NCBI RefSeq assembly: GCF_002198715.1
Contig: NZ_MWLK01000036.1
Location: 154,401-218,400, forward strand
Direction: 5' to 3'
From: Rhodomicrobium sp. R_RK_3
GTDB lineage: Bacteria; Pseudomonadota; Alphaproteobacteria; Rhizobiales; Rhodomicrobiaceae
DNA: 64,000 bases
Shown: piece by piece, positions 27,707 through 38,956 of the stretch
How the letters are laid out: every line of letters starts with the position of its first letter
Numbering within the stretch: position 1 is the stretch's first letter
Made by a program: the position numbers and the translations under genes
The notes under the pieces: model-generated
Databases searched by the model: none
The model's input: only the letters and a program-made list of their open reading frames with translations
What the model was told of the DNA's origin: nothing

Positions 27707-27816
27707 GAATGATGCCGCCGGTGGGGTTTGGGCTCGAAATGAGCGATTTTATTAAGGTTTAGACGAGCACTTAGGGCGGCGCAAGGGCACGGGCTGCGCG
27801 ACGGGCGAAGGGCTGC

Positions 27817-27966
27817 TCAGCGTTCTTCGGGCTTCGGCTTGGCGGGCGCGGAGGAGCGCGCGCGGGCCTGCGCCTTGCGCTTCTTTAAATTCTCGCGCAA
27901 TTCCGCTGCCAGACGTGCCTCACGTTCCTTACGTGCCGCCTGCTTGCCTGTCGCTTCGTCGTTCAA
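27817..27966 (-). CDS. Small, highly charged hypothetical protein
   Basis: 49 residues from a TTG at 27966 (NDEATGKQAARKEREARLAA, then LRENLKKRKAQARARS and a Pro/Lys tail). Short basic proteins with the AAxLRxNLxKRKAQARAR pattern are common beside murA in alphaproteobacteria, as far as I recall; no function is known. The frame is open to an ATG at 28182 (121 residues), but that N-terminal part enters the A+T-rich gap and looks non-coding. Start uncertain. Confidence 0.5.
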   Translation of the reverse strand: MNDEATGKQAARKEREARLAAELRENLKKRKAQARARSSAPAKPKPEER

Positions 27967-28182
27967 AGTGATTCGCGCCCCAGCCCGAAAATGAGGATAA
28001 GCCAAGGCACGCGCCCCTACCAGCCGCTTCCTTACCCCGCCTCCCGCGAGAAAAACCCCTGTCGCGTAAGAAAGTTCACGGGGAGAAATCGCGAGCGATT
28101 TGAATGGGTTCGGAACCGCCGGCGCAGGCCGTTGCCGGAAATACTCGCCTCGCCAAAATATCTTTCCAGTAGAACAACGCAT

Positions 28183-28640
28183 GGCAGGTGCCCCAGAACC
28201 GCCATCTTTTGCACCACATAGTTATTGTCAGAAATGAAATAGGCGTGGCTTTAGGAGTTCGGTCCCTGCCACGCCCAGTTTGTGCCGAAGCACTATATAA
28301 TTCCTCGCAAAATATATGGGCGAGGCTCCGCAGATGTCTCTATGTCTTTAAGTATCTATGTGTGTTGTAAATTTTTGCATCGACAATCCAGAATATACCC
28401 GGTCGAAAGTCGGGTCTCATCTCCCATTTGGGATAGGAGACTCGTTTGAGACCAATGATGTGGCCACATTGCCTTAGGTGAAATTACTCAGGGCGTGATG
28501 GGTGTGTCACGTCCAGTGGCGTTTTCGCCACGGCGCCGCCCTCCAAGCCCCGACTTTCGGCCGGTCCGCCGCCTGCGGACCCTTGCGCATTCGCGGGTCC
28601 CGTGGCACATTCCGCGCCGTCGCCCATGGCCGACCGGCAC
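28183..28640. other. A+T-rich gene-free region upstream of tRNA-Thr
   Basis: About 460 nt. The part from roughly 28180 to 28470 is much richer in A+T than any neighbour, with runs such as TATAATTCCTCGCAAAATAT. It contains the structured element at 28397-28453 and a small hairpin GTGGCG-TTTT-CGCCAC at 28516-28531. No protein-coding frame is convincing. It probably holds the tRNA promoter and possibly an unannotated small RNA. Confidence 0.5.
28397..28453. ncRNA. Candidate structured RNA or regulatory hairpin
   Basis: Two adjoining stems are visible. ACCCG (28397-28401) pairs with CGGGT (28411-28415). GGTCTCA (28413-28419) pairs perfectly with TGAGACC (28447-28453), enclosing an inner stem TCTCC/GGAGA (28420-28424 and 28436-28440), with CCCATTTGGG as an alternative inner pairing. 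The two stems share bases and could be mutually exclusive, as in an attenuator-like switch. No known RNA family is recognised, strand is undetermined, and existence as a transcript is speculative. Confidence 0.25.
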
Positions 28641-28715
28641 GCCGCAGTAGCTCAGTGGTAGAGCGCACCCTTGGTAAGGGTGAGGTCGGGAGTTCAATCC
28701 TCCCCTGCGGCACCA
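28641..28715 (+). tRNA. tRNA-Thr (anticodon GGT)
   Basis: 75 nt including the encoded CCA. Acceptor stem GCCGCAG pairs with CTGCGGC; D stem GCTC/GAGC; anticodon stem CACCC/GGGTG with loop TTGGTAA, placing GGT at 28673-28675; variable AGGTC; T stem GGGAG/CTCCC with loop TTCAATC; discriminator A. All stems are fully paired. Reads ACC and ACU codons. Flanked upstream by the A+T-rich gap; I see no repeat of its 3' end nearby that would indicate an integrated element. Confidence 0.97.
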
Positions 28716-28773
28716 GATAAACCTCCCGACAAATCAACGAGTCAGGCGAGCGGCAGCTCCCCGGACCGGCCAT

Positions 28774-29433
28774 TTAATCCGGTTCGCCTGCGTGCATCGG
28801 CGCCTTCGCAGGCGCGCTCGACAGATATTCGATCGACATGCGGATGAGTTCGGGCAGCGTGCCGGCGCCGAGTTTGAGCTTCAATTGCGAGCAGGTATTG
28901 GCGACCGTCTTGTAGCTGACGCCGAGTTCCTCGGCAATCTGCGCGTAGGCCTTGCCGTCGGCGACTAGGGCGAGCGTTTGCAATTCACGTTGCGTCATCC
29001 GCTCCTTCGAGCCGCTTTCGCCGAGCATCGCCACTTGCAGCGCGACGCGCGGGCTCAGGAAGGGCAGGCCGCGGCGGACGGCGCTCAGGGCCTCGATGAA
29101 CTCCTCCGGGGCGGTGTCCTTGAGCAGATAGCCGGTCGCCCCGGCGTCGAGGGCGCGGCGGATGATGACAGCGTCGCTATGCATGCTGAAGACCAGGATC
29201 GGCGTGCGGCGGTCGCGGGCGCGGATGCGGCCGATCAGCGTCAGGCCGGCGAGGCCCTTGCCCTGAATGGTCAGGTCGAGGACGAGGACGCGCGGATGCT
29301 TGCGGTGATAGAGACGGTAGGCGGAGGCGAGGTCGCTCGCCTCGTGGATCTCGGCGAAACCGGCCTCCTCGAGCACCGTGCGGCAGCCCTGCAGCACGAT
29401 GGGATGGTCATCGATCAAGAGCACGGAGGCCAT
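28774..29433 (-). CDS. NarL/FixJ-family response regulator
   Basis: 219 residues. The receiver domain has LLIDDHPIVLQGC, the phospho-accepting Asp53 in VLVLDLTIQGKGLAG and the conserved Lys in GYLLKDTAPEEF. A LuxR-type helix-turn-helix follows: MTQRELQTLALVADGKAYAQ then IAEELGVSYKTVANTCSQLK. The ATG at 29433 overlaps the stop of the histidine kinase frame (TGATG), so they form a two-gene operon. Because the kinase is frameshifted, this regulator may be orphaned. Confidence 0.9.
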   Translation of the reverse strand: MASVLLIDDHPIVLQGCRTVLEEAGFAEIHEASDLASAYRLYHRKHPRVLVLDLTIQGKGLAGLTLIGRIRARDRRTPILVFSMHSDAVIIRRALDAGATGYLLKDTAPEEFIEALSAVRRGLPFLSPRVALQVAMLGESGSKERMTQRELQTLALVADGKAYAQIAEELGVSYKTVANTCSQLKLKLGAGTLPELIRMSIEYLSSAPAKAPMHAGEPD

Positions 29434-30868
29434 CAGTGCGTCCTCTCGTGCCCGGCGGGCAGCACGATGTCGAGACAGGTGCCGCCGGCCGCCGCCGCCG
29501 TGATCGAGACGCTGCCGCCGAGCGCGTGGACGCGCTCCTTGATGCCGGTCAGCCCCATGCCCACCGCCCTTCCCGGCGCGAGGCCGACGCCATCGTCGCG
29601 CAGCGTCAGCCGCACCGTGCCGGGACCGCCTTCGATGCGCAGCGCAACCGATCTTGCCTGGGCGTGGCGCACGATATTGGTCAGCCCCTCCTGCAGGCAG
29701 CGATAGAGCGTGAGATCGACGCAATCGCCATAGCTGTTCGCCAGATGCACCGGCTCGAAGGCGATGTCCGGCGCGCCATCGTGCTTTTCGAACTCCGTGA
29801 CCAGCGCGGCCAGCAGTTCGGCGAGCGGGATGTCGCCGAGCGCGATGGGGCGGAGCCGTTCGAGCAGGCGCCGGTTCAGCGTCTGAACCCGGCCGGCGAT
29901 TTCGGTGAGGATCTGGACACGGCTTCGGACGCGCCCAGCGCTGTCCTCGGGAAGGTCCGAGGCCAGCCGGGTGAGGACGGCCATATTGGCCTTCAGGCCG
30001 AACAGGCAGGGGCCGAGTTCGTCATGCAGCTCGTGGGCGATCAGGCGGCGCTCGTCTTCCTCGGCGGTCAGCAGCCGCTGGTTGAGGCGGATGTTTTCGG
30101 CCTGCGCCGTGCCGAGCGGGCAAGATCGGCGAGTTCGCGCGCCTTCGGCTCGGCCAGCCGGTGGCGGAAATGGCCGTGTTCGAGCTGGCGCAGCCCGTCC
30201 GAAAGCGCCGAGAGCGGGGTCAGCACGCGGCCGAAGGCAAAATAGAGCACCAGGATGACGGCGAGATCGACGAGGATTCCGACCACGGCAAGGTCGGACA
30301 TGTCCGACCATACTTCGGCGATCTCGTCCTCCGGCTCGCCGGTCACCAGCACCGTGCCGATGCGCCGCCCCCCTGACATGACCGGGATTTCGCGGCTGAG
30401 ATCATCGACCCGCACCATCGAGGCAAACCAGCGCGGGGCCGCCGCTTCATGTCGCCTCGCTTCACCGCGCGGCGAATGCTCCTGCCAGATCGGCGTGCCG
30501 CCGGCGGTGGCTATCAGCAGTTGCACATGCCGCATCGGGCCGATGCGGCCCGGCAGATCCTCCAGCCACAGGCCGCCCGGTATGGCGCGGTCGAAATTGT
30601 CGATGCTGGCGCGGACAAAACGCTCCGCCATGGCGACCGAGGCGGCGATTTCCGCTTCCGTTGCGCGCTTGGCGTTGAACAGGACCAGGGAGGCGGTGGC
30701 GATGGCCGCGACCAGATTGATCAGGATGAAGGTCGCCAGCACCTGCCAGCGCAGCGAACGGCCGCGCCACAGCGAGGGCATGGCGGCGACGCCCCACCCG
30801 GATTTCCCGGCGCCGGCGCGATGAGCGCGCCACGCTTGCGCGCCGCCCGGCAGGTCGATCGCTGGCAT
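29433..30868 (-). pseudogene. Frameshifted NarX-type sensor histidine kinase
   Basis: The kinase is split between two frames. The 5' part (ATG at 30868 behind GAGGCGAGGAC, stop at 30068) encodes a transmembrane helix (LATFILINLVAAIATASLVL), a periplasmic region, a second helix and a HAMP-like segment ending AEPKARELADLARS. The 3' part, in another frame and open from 30311, continues AQAENIRLNQRLLTAEEDER, the HisKA_3 site LIAHELHDELGP and the ATPase motifs LTLRDDGVGL and GMGLTGIKERV. The break lies near 30110-30125; relative to related kinases about eight linker residues (a NALA-type motif) are missing there. Either a real small out-of-frame deletion or a sequence error. Confidence 0.8.
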
Positions 30869-31264
30869 GGTGTCCTCGCCTCCCCCTGGCCGGGCCCGTG
30901 CTCGAATTGCGCACACGCTGCGAAATTCGCGTGCGCGGATCGATCTTGCCCCGATTTCACCCGGCGGCGCTACTCGCCGTTCGGGAACTTTTGGCAATCC
31001 TATTTGGAAAAAGTGCCGTGGCGCGGGCTTCGCCGCACGGGATAGGCTCGCCAGAATCGATGGGCGCGCTGCGAATGCGGAGCGTGGTCTTTGCATGATT
31101 GGGGCGAAGTCAAAAAACGACTGTGGAGATCATAGGCGCCGGGCCGGCGACATCGCGCTGCGGTCTGCATTGTTTTCAGTGAAATAGCCTCGCCAGGCTG
31201 CGAGGCCGCAAAACGAACGATCCAAGGGAAAAACCGACAGCGGAACACTGGGATGGGGGGACGA

Positions 31265-33724
31265 ATGAAACGCAGCATCTCTTGCGATGCGGCCGCGTGT
31301 GCGGCTATCGGCATCGCGGCATTATGCTTTGCGTCCGAGGGGCGGGCGCAGCAATCGCAGACGGGAGCCGGGCAGCTTCCGCCGGTGAACATCATCCAGG
31401 ATCAGCCGAAGCCGAAAAAATCGGTCGCGAAGAAGAAACCGCGGGCGCGGCAGCAGCCGCCGCAGGCCGCGCCCGCCGCTGTCGCCGAGGAGCCCGCCGA
31501 AGCCGGGCCGGGGGCGGACGGCGATCTCGTCAAGATGTCGCCGGTCGCGGGCAGCGAGCTGCCGCTGGACAAAGTGCCCGGTGCGGTCGGCCGCGTCACC
31601 CCCGGGGATGTCGAGCGCAGCGGTGCCGTCACCATAGAGCAGGCACTGCAGCAGACCGTGCCCGGCATCATCCTCAGCGACCTGCAGGGCAGCGAATTCC
31701 AGACCGACGTGCAATATCGCGGCTTCGTCGCCTCGCCGGTCAACGGCTCGCCGCAGGGGCTGGCCGTCTACCAGAACGGCGTCCGCATCAACGAAGTGTT
31801 CGGCGACACCGTCAATTGGGACATGATCCCGACCGTGGCGATCAGCGACATCAGCGTGGTCAGCGGCAATCCGGTCTTCGGCCTCAACGCCATCGGCGGC
31901 GCCATCAGTCTGACCATGAAGGACGGCTTCAGCTTCCACGGCGTCGAGTCCGACACCCGCTTCGGCTCCTATGGGCGCAAGCAGGAATCGCTGCAGGGCG
32001 GCGTGCAGTCGGGCAATGTCGCGGCCTATATCGCGCTCGAAGGCATCGAGGATGACGGCTTCCGCGATTTCTCGCCCTCGCGGTTGCGCCGCCTGTATGG
32101 CGATGTCGGGGTGAGGAACCGCGACAGCGAATTCCATGTCAACGTCACCGCCGCCAGCAATTTCTTCGGCGTCGCCGCGCCCTCGCCGGTCGAGCTGCTG
32201 GACCAGGACTGGTCGAAAACCTTCACCACGCCGCAGACCACCAAGAACGACATGGCGATGGTCTCCGCCAACGGCACGGTGGCGGTCACGCCGACGCTCA
32301 GCGTCTCCGGCGTCGCCTATCTGCGCCGCTTCCGGCAGAAGCATGTCGACGGCAACGTCTCCGACGTCGAGCCGTGCGACGATGCGGAGGGTTTTCTCTG
32401 CCTCGACGACGAACAGCTCGTCGACGGCGGCGGCAATCCCATCACAAATCCGTTCGGCGAGGACGAGACCATCGGCTCGATCGACCGCACCTCGGTGGAT
32501 GCCAAGAGCATCGGCGCCTCGCTGCAGGCGACCAGCAAGGCGCCGCTCTTCGGCCATGGCAATCAGTTCGTCGTCGGCGTCAGCGCCGATCACGGCAAGG
32601 TCACCTCAACCTCGAACAGCGAGCTCGGCAGCATCGATCTCAGCAATTTCGTGGTGAGCGGCCTCGGCATCTTCCCGCAAGGACCGGAGGGCATTGTGCC
32701 GGTCGGACTGAACACCACGACCGATTATCTGGGCCTGTATTTCTCCAACACCTTCGATGTGACCTCGGCGCTGTCCCTCACCGCAGGCGGGCGCTTCAAC
32801 TACGCCAATCTCGATCTCAAGGACAAGCTCGGCAATAATGACGACCTGACCGGCGAGCACACCTACACGCGCTTCAATCCGATGGCGGGCCTGACCTATA
32901 GACTCAGCCCGACCTTGTCGCTCTATGGCAGCTATTCGGAGGCCAATCGCGCCCCGACGCCGGCCGAACTTGCCTGCTCCGACCCTGAAGCGCCGTGCCT
33001 TCTGGAGAATTTCCTCGTCTCCGACCCGGAGCTGAAACAGGTCGTCTCGCACACCTGGGAAGCGGGTCTGCGCGGCAATGCCGGCGTGCCCAATACCGGC
33101 GGCCGCATCGACTGGAGCCTGGGCGTCTTCCGGACGCTCAACACCAATGACATCATCAATGTCGCCAGCGACATTGCCGGGCGAGGCTTCTTCCAGAATG
33201 CCGGCGACACGCTGCGCCAGGGTATCGAGGCGGGCGTCGCCTATCGCTCGCCGCGCCTGTCGCTTTTCGCCAACTACGCCTATACGGACGCAACCTTTCA
33301 AGACGATCTGCTGCTGTCCTCGCCCAGCAACCCGCAGGCGGACGAGGATGGCGACATCCAGGTGCGCAAGGGCGATCACCTGACGGCGATACCTGCGCAC
33401 CGCCTGAAGCTGGGGGCGGACTACATGCTGACGCAGGCCTGGCGGATCGGCGCCGACATGGTGTTCTCGAGCGATCAGTTCTTCGTCGGCGACGAGGGCA
33501 ACGACAACGCCAAGCTGGCGAGCTATGCGGTGTTCAATCTGCACACTTCCTACGAGCTGACCAAGAACGTGCAGATCTACGGCATCATCAACAACGTCTT
33601 CGACAATGAATACGCCACTTACGGCACCTATTTCGAAGCCGATGACGTGGGACTGGAAGACCCGCGCACCATCACCCCCGCCCAGCCGCTCTCGGCCTAT
33701 GCGGGGCTAAAGGTGAAGTTTTAG
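31265..33724 (+). CDS. TonB-dependent outer-membrane receptor
   Basis: 819 residues. A signal peptide (MKRSISCDAAACAAIGIAAL, cleavage near GRAQ) is followed by a Lys/Pro/Ala-rich linker (about 45-85), with no STN signalling domain. The plug contains GDVERSGAVTIEQALQQTVP, FQTDVQYRGFVASPVNGSPQ, GLAVYQNGVRINEVFGD and VFGLNAIGGAISLTMKDGF. The 22-strand barrel ends in YAGLKVKF with the terminal aromatic residue needed for outer-membrane insertion. The ATG at 31265 follows GGGGGGACGA. It converges with tonB-exbD-exbB. Substrate (siderophore, cobalamin or other) cannot be read. Confidence 0.9.
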   Translation: MKRSISCDAAACAAIGIAALCFASEGRAQQSQTGAGQLPPVNIIQDQPKPKKSVAKKKPRARQQPPQAAPAAVAEEPAEAGPGADGDLVKMSPVAGSELPLDKVPGAVGRVTPGDVERSGAVTIEQALQQTVPGIILSDLQGSEFQTDVQYRGFVASPVNGSPQGLAVYQNGVRINEVFGDTVNWDMIPTVAISDISVVSGNPVFGLNAIGGAISLTMKDGFSFHGVESDTRFGSYGRKQESLQGGVQSGNVAAYIALEGIEDDGFRDFSPSRLRRLYGDVGVRNRDSEFHVNVTAASNFFGVAAPSPVELLDQDWSKTFTTPQTTKNDMAMVSANGTVAVTPTLSVSGVAYLRRFRQKHVDGNVSDVEPCDDAEGFLCLDDEQLVDGGGNPITNPFGEDETIGSIDRTSVDAKSIGASLQATSKAPLFGHGNQFVVGVSADHGKVTSTSNSELGSIDLSNFVVSGLGIFPQGPEGIVPVGLNTTTDYLGLYFSNTFDVTSALSLTAGGRFNYANLDLKDKLGNNDDLTGEHTYTRFNPMAGLTYRLSPTLSLYGSYSEANRAPTPAELACSDPEAPCLLENFLVSDPELKQVVSHTWEAGLRGNAGVPNTGGRIDWSLGVFRTLNTNDIINVASDIAGRGFFQNAGDTLRQGIEAGVAYRSPRLSLFANYAYTDATFQDDLLLSSPSNPQADEDGDIQVRKGDHLTAIPAHRLKLGADYMLTQAWRIGADMVFSSDQFFVGDEGNDNAKLASYAVFNLHTSYELTKNVQIYGIINNVFDNEYATYGTYFEADDVGLEDPRTITPAQPLSAYAGLKVKF

Positions 33725-33762
33725 CGGCAGCGGGTTTCCTCGCGGGGCGCTTGCTCCGCTTA

Positions 33763-33870
33763 ACCTCTCCCAAGGGAGAGGTCGTGCCGCGAAGCGGCGC
33801 GGGTGAGGGGTTGGTGCCTCTCGGTGAAACCGCAACCCCTCACCCCAACCCTCTCCCCCGGGAGAAGGAG
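33763..33870. repeat. Dispersed inverted-repeat element, copy C
   Basis: About 108 nt: CCTCTCCC/GGGAGAGG, then GGGTGAGGGGTTGGTGCCTC, a spacer, then the mirror CAACCCCTCACCCCAACC and CTCTCCCCCGGGAGAAGGAG. Same architecture as the copies at 3.9 and 14.7 kb. It sits in the 207-nt gap between the convergent receptor and tonB genes, again a place for a bidirectional terminator. Confidence 0.8.
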
Positions 33871-33931
33871 TCAGGCCGAAATTCAAATTGATGCAGAGAT
33901 TTACGGCGTCGTCGGCGTAATTGCGGTACCG

Positions 33932-34636
33932 TCAGCGGACGATGAAGTTAAAGGGCACGGAGAACGTCAGCGGGCGCGCGGCGACGATTTCCGGGGGGAC
34001 CGGCGGCAAGGGCGAGGCCCGGTCCACCGAGGCCAGCGCGGCATTGTCCAGCATCGCCGAGCCTGAACTGGTCTCGATCTCGCGGGAGATCACCCGGCCG
34101 GAGGGCTCCATCGAGAACCGCACCACGGCGACTCCGGCGCGGCGGGTGGCGGGCTTGGCCTTGTGGCGCTCGAAGGCGCGGCTGACGCGGCCGAAATAGG
34201 CCGAGAGCGCCGTCGACAATCCGCCCGATTGCCCCGACGAGGCCGCCTGCTGCTGGACCTGCGCAGCCGAAGCCGCGATCTGTGCGGGCTTGACCTCCTC
34301 CACCGGCTCCGGCTCGACCTCCTTGGCGGCGACGGTGGTCTCATCGCTCTCGGCGGCCGTCGCGATGGCGGGCGGAGCGTCTTCCTTGATCTCTTCGGGC
34401 TGCTCGCTGGCCGCCCGCACCACGGGCAAGGCGGCGTCCGCGTCCGCGACCGTCTCCGCGGCGTCGCCGAAGGTGACGATGTTCTCGATGCCGACGCCCT
34501 GCTCGAGCATGAACGGGTCCGAGCCCGTCCCGGCATCGATGGCCGGCGAACCGCGCAATTCGGCGACGAGCAGCCACGCCACGGTCACATGCGCGGCGGC
34601 GGACAACACCCAGGCACCGAGGCGGATCGCGTCCAT
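33932..34636 (-). CDS. tonB: TonB-family energy transducer
   Basis: 234 residues. One N-terminal membrane helix (AWVLSAAAHVTVAWLLVAEL) with the His typical of TonB helices, then a periplasmic acidic Pro/Glu/Ala linker (VEPEPVEEVKPAQ) and a C-terminal TonB domain (VAVVRFSMEPSGRVISREIE, then LDNAALASVDRASPLPPVPP). It couples the proton-driven ExbB-ExbD motor to outer-membrane receptors. exbD and exbB lie just upstream on the same strand, and the receptor gene converges on it, so the four probably work together. Confidence 0.85.
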   Translation of the reverse strand: MDAIRLGAWVLSAAAHVTVAWLLVAELRGSPAIDAGTGSDPFMLEQGVGIENIVTFGDAAETVADADAALPVVRAASEQPEEIKEDAPPAIATAAESDETTVAAKEVEPEPVEEVKPAQIAASAAQVQQQAASSGQSGGLSTALSAYFGRVSRAFERHKAKPATRRAGVAVVRFSMEPSGRVISREIETSSGSAMLDNAALASVDRASPLPPVPPEIVAARPLTFSVPFNFIVR

Positions 34637-34641
34637 GCCGG

Positions 34642-35097
<456 letters not shown>

Positions 35098-35109
35098 CCC
35101 GTCGTCCTC

Positions 35110-35784
35110 CTACGCGGCTTTCGCGACGTCCCGCTTCTTCGACCAGTGGCGCGCCAGACTAGCCACGGCGACGCCGATGCGCTCGGCGGCGCGGCCGAGG
35201 CTGGCGGAGATCTGATTGTAGGCGATCACCGCCGGGATCGCCGCGACGAGGCCGACCGCCGTGGCGAACAGCGCCTCGGCGATGCCGGGCGCGACCACCG
35301 CGAGGCTGGTGTCCTTGGCCTGCGCGATGGCGGAGAAGCTGTGCATGATGCCCCAGACCGTGCCGAACAGCCCGATGAAGGGCGCCGTCGCGCCGACCGT
35401 AGCCAGAAAGGCCAGTCCGCTTTCGGCGCGGCGTAGCTCCTGCTTGGCGCGCAGGCGCATCGCCCGCTCGAGCCGCTGCTGATATTCCGCCCGGCTGCCC
35501 TCCTCGCCGCGATCCTCCTGGCTGGCCGCCGCCCAAAGCAGGCCGGCCAGCGAGCCGGCCTCGAAATTCGGCGCGCCCGGCGCGGCGGCAACGGCTTCCA
35601 GCTTCCGCATCTTGCTCCGCAAGCGCGCGAGACGGATGAATTTTTCCAGGATCAGCGCCCAGCTCGCGATGGAGCAGAACACCAGGATGCCGACGACGAT
35701 CTGCACCACCGGATCGGCGTGGCGCAACAGCTCGATCACTGAAAAGCCGCCGCCTGAGGCCTCGATACCGGATGCTGGGTTCAC
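35110..35784 (-). CDS. exbB: MotA/TolQ/ExbB proton channel protein
   Basis: 224 residues, three membrane helices. The first is [20 protein letters not shown]; the second and third lie in the conserved block [20 protein letters not shown], followed by WGIMHSF and [20 protein letters not shown]. The cytoplasmic loop is long and charged, as in the family. Partner of ExbD in energising TonB. It follows the secreted hypothetical gene after 12 nt. Confidence 0.92.
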   Translation of the reverse strand: MNPASGIEASGGGFSVIELLRHADPVVQIVVGILVFCSIASWALILEKFIRLARLRSKMRKLEAVAAAPGAPNFEAGSLAGLLWAAASQEDRGEEGSRAEYQQRLERAMRLRAKQELRRAESGLAFLATVGATAPFIGLFGTVWGIMHSFSAIAQAKDTSLAVVAPGIAEALFATAVGLVAAIPAVIAYNQISASLGRAAERIGVAVASLARHWSKKRDVAKAA

Positions 35785-35796
35785 GGTGAATCCTCG

Positions 35797-36240
35797 CTAT
35801 TTGGTGAACGGGACGGGCGACAGGGAGCGCACTTCAAGGCGATCCAGGCAGTGCTCGACCGCGCCGCTTTCGGCACGGCACTCCGCCATCTCGTTGATCA
35901 GGATGCTGCCCGCGCGGTTGCAGGGCGTGTCGTCGATGCTGAAGATTTTCACGCTGCGCTTGCGCGGCTTGACCGGCGCGAGATCGAGAACGAAGCGCTT
36001 GCCGATGACGCCATCGGGGCGGAACACGACCAAGTCCAGCTTGAAGGCCGAGAAGGCGAATTCGGCCCGGTTCTCGATCACCATATAGGCCCGGCACCCC
36101 TTATCGCCCGGCTCCAGCTTGTTCAGCTCCAGCGAGATGTCGGCCGGCTCGCCGGCCATCGCCCCGGCGCCGGCCGCCATGTTCAGCGCCAGCGCGAGGA
36201 CATTCAGAGTCAGTGCGCGATGTCGGCCTTGCTGCGGCAT
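35797..36240 (-). CDS. Secreted conserved hypothetical protein of the exb-tonB operon
   Basis: 147 residues from the ATG at 36240 ([20 protein letters not shown] signal region, cleavage near AMAGEP). The mature part is a beta-rich domain: [60 protein letters not shown]. Three cysteines in the core (GCRA, TPCN, AECR) and one in EHCL could form disulfides. Similar proteins, often annotated as Tat pathway signal sequence domain proteins, precede exbB in other rhizobia as far as I recall. It starts the hyp-exbB-exbD-tonB operon and may modulate the motor; function unknown. Confidence 0.75.
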   Translation of the reverse strand: MPQQGRHRALTLNVLALALNMAAGAGAMAGEPADISLELNKLEPGDKGCRAYMVIENRAEFAFSAFKLDLVVFRPDGVIGKRFVLDLAPVKPRKRSVKIFSIDDTPCNRAGSILINEMAECRAESGAVEHCLDRLEVRSLSPVPFTK

Positions 36241-36365
36241 TGGACGCCTCGTAAGGAGCGGCGCGGGAACGGCCTGGGGCCGCATGGGGCATAGCCAGCT
36301 TTATCATGCAAACCCGGGCCGGCCAACGGCGCGCTCTTCCAAGGTGCGTTGACTTCCCGGCAAGG

Positions 36366-37853
<1,488 letters not shown>

Positions 37854-37867
37854 ATCCCCTCCCCCAT

Positions 37868-38955
<1,088 letters not shown>

Positions 38956-38956
<1 letters not shown>

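Noticed and set aside
28641..28770. tRNA-linked integrative element
   Set aside because: No integrase gene and no second copy of the tRNA 3' end nearby, although upstream composition is unusual.
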